Assembly: GCA_047630355.1 (NCBI GenBank)
Contig: JBLHXN010000187.1
Location: forward strand, 1 to 5,695
DNA length: 5,695 bases
DNA from: JANQUM01 sp047630355
GTDB lineage: Bacteria; Bacteroidota; Bacteroidia; Cytophagales; Spirosomataceae
Direction of reading: 5' to 3'
Shown here one piece after another: positions 5,571-5,695 of this stretch (within the stretch, counting starts at the first letter, position 1; each line of letters opens with the position of its first letter). The position numbers and the translations under genes were made by a program. A model generated the notes under the pieces. That model searched no databases, was not told the DNA's origin, and saw only the letters and a list, made by a program, of their open reading frames with translations.

Positions 5571-5695
5571 GTAACTACTCAGGTTCTTTTGCCGAAATAG
5601 TTTATTTGGTTAAAATTTGCTAATGTTACATGGTGACCGACAAAGAAATCATATTGAACTTACGAGCTGAAAATGCTTTGCTATCTCAAAAGATA
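5571..5695 (+). mobile_element. IS66-family insertion sequence, left end (continues beyond the window)
   Basis: The transposase start at 5630 shows that an IS66 element enters here. The likely terminus is GTAACTACTCAGG at 5571, because IS66 inverted repeats begin with GTAA as I recall; the exact base cannot be proven without the other end. Only 59 bases separate that point from the transposase start, leaving no room for tnpA or tnpB, which suggests the simpler ISBst12-like layout. Confidence 0.5.
5630..5695 (+). CDS. IS66-family transposase, N-terminal fragment
   Basis: Twenty-two codons from ATG 5630 to the window edge read MVTDKEIILNLRAENALLSQ then KI. The coiled-coil pattern of the form L-x-x-E-N-A-x-L-x-x-x-I at the very N terminus is characteristic of IS66 TnpC transposases, where it normally leads to a leucine-rich stretch and an FG-x-x-S-E-R motif. 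A GTG at 5633 is an alternative start, as is an upstream ATG at 5623 in another frame, which is not compatible. The rest, including the DDE catalytic core, is outside the window, so intactness cannot be judged. The leader contains AAAATTTG about 15 bases upstream, close to a Bacteroidota -7 element, but this is weak. Confidence 0.65.
   Translation, partial: MVTDKEIILNLRAENALLSQKI

Overview
The window looks like chromosomal DNA from a Bacteroidota bacterium (Cytophagia or Flavobacteriia type). Supporting signs are the moderately AT-rich composition, A/T-rich leaders without clear Shine-Dalgarno sequences, a SusB-type GH97 glycosidase, a DUF3828-like lipoprotein and a Bacteroidetes-style MutS2 tail. 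No rRNA, tRNA or CRISPR array is visible. All family names come from reading the translations, not from a search.

Layout: (1) 1-1077 is the 3' part of a GH97 alpha-glucosidase gene entering from the left. (2) 1097-1510 is a minus-strand gene for a small, highly charged, probably disordered protein, with a terminator hairpin at its end. (3) 1511-1821 is a gene-free AT-rich spacer. (4) 1822-3849 is a zone of gene decay. In order it holds a DUF547 lipoprotein remnant with two stops, a short coding-like scrap, a MazF/PemK toxin gene with two in-frame stops, an intact HigA-like HTH antitoxin gene, the last ~50 codons of a mutS2 (Smr domain) gene, and a DUF4238 gene with two mutually compensating frameshifts. 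(5) 3945-5422 holds intact small genes: a DUF3828-like lipoprotein, a 34-residue lysine-rich protein and a TFIIB-type zinc-ribbon protein. Between the last two lies a broken minus-strand gene of unknown family, convergent with the lysine-rich gene across a shared hairpin. (6) From about 5571 an IS66-family insertion sequence begins and runs off the right edge, showing only the first 22 codons of its transposase.

The genes do not form one pathway. GH97 belongs to saccharide breakdown in the cell envelope. The centre is an accessory patch where a toxin-antitoxin locus sits among dead gene pieces. The point most worth following up is the pairing of a dead MazF-type toxin with an intact HigA-type antitoxin 8 bases downstream, directly followed by a mutS2 tail. 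No clearly new multi-gene system is visible; the patch reads mainly as an eroded insertion or recombination site.
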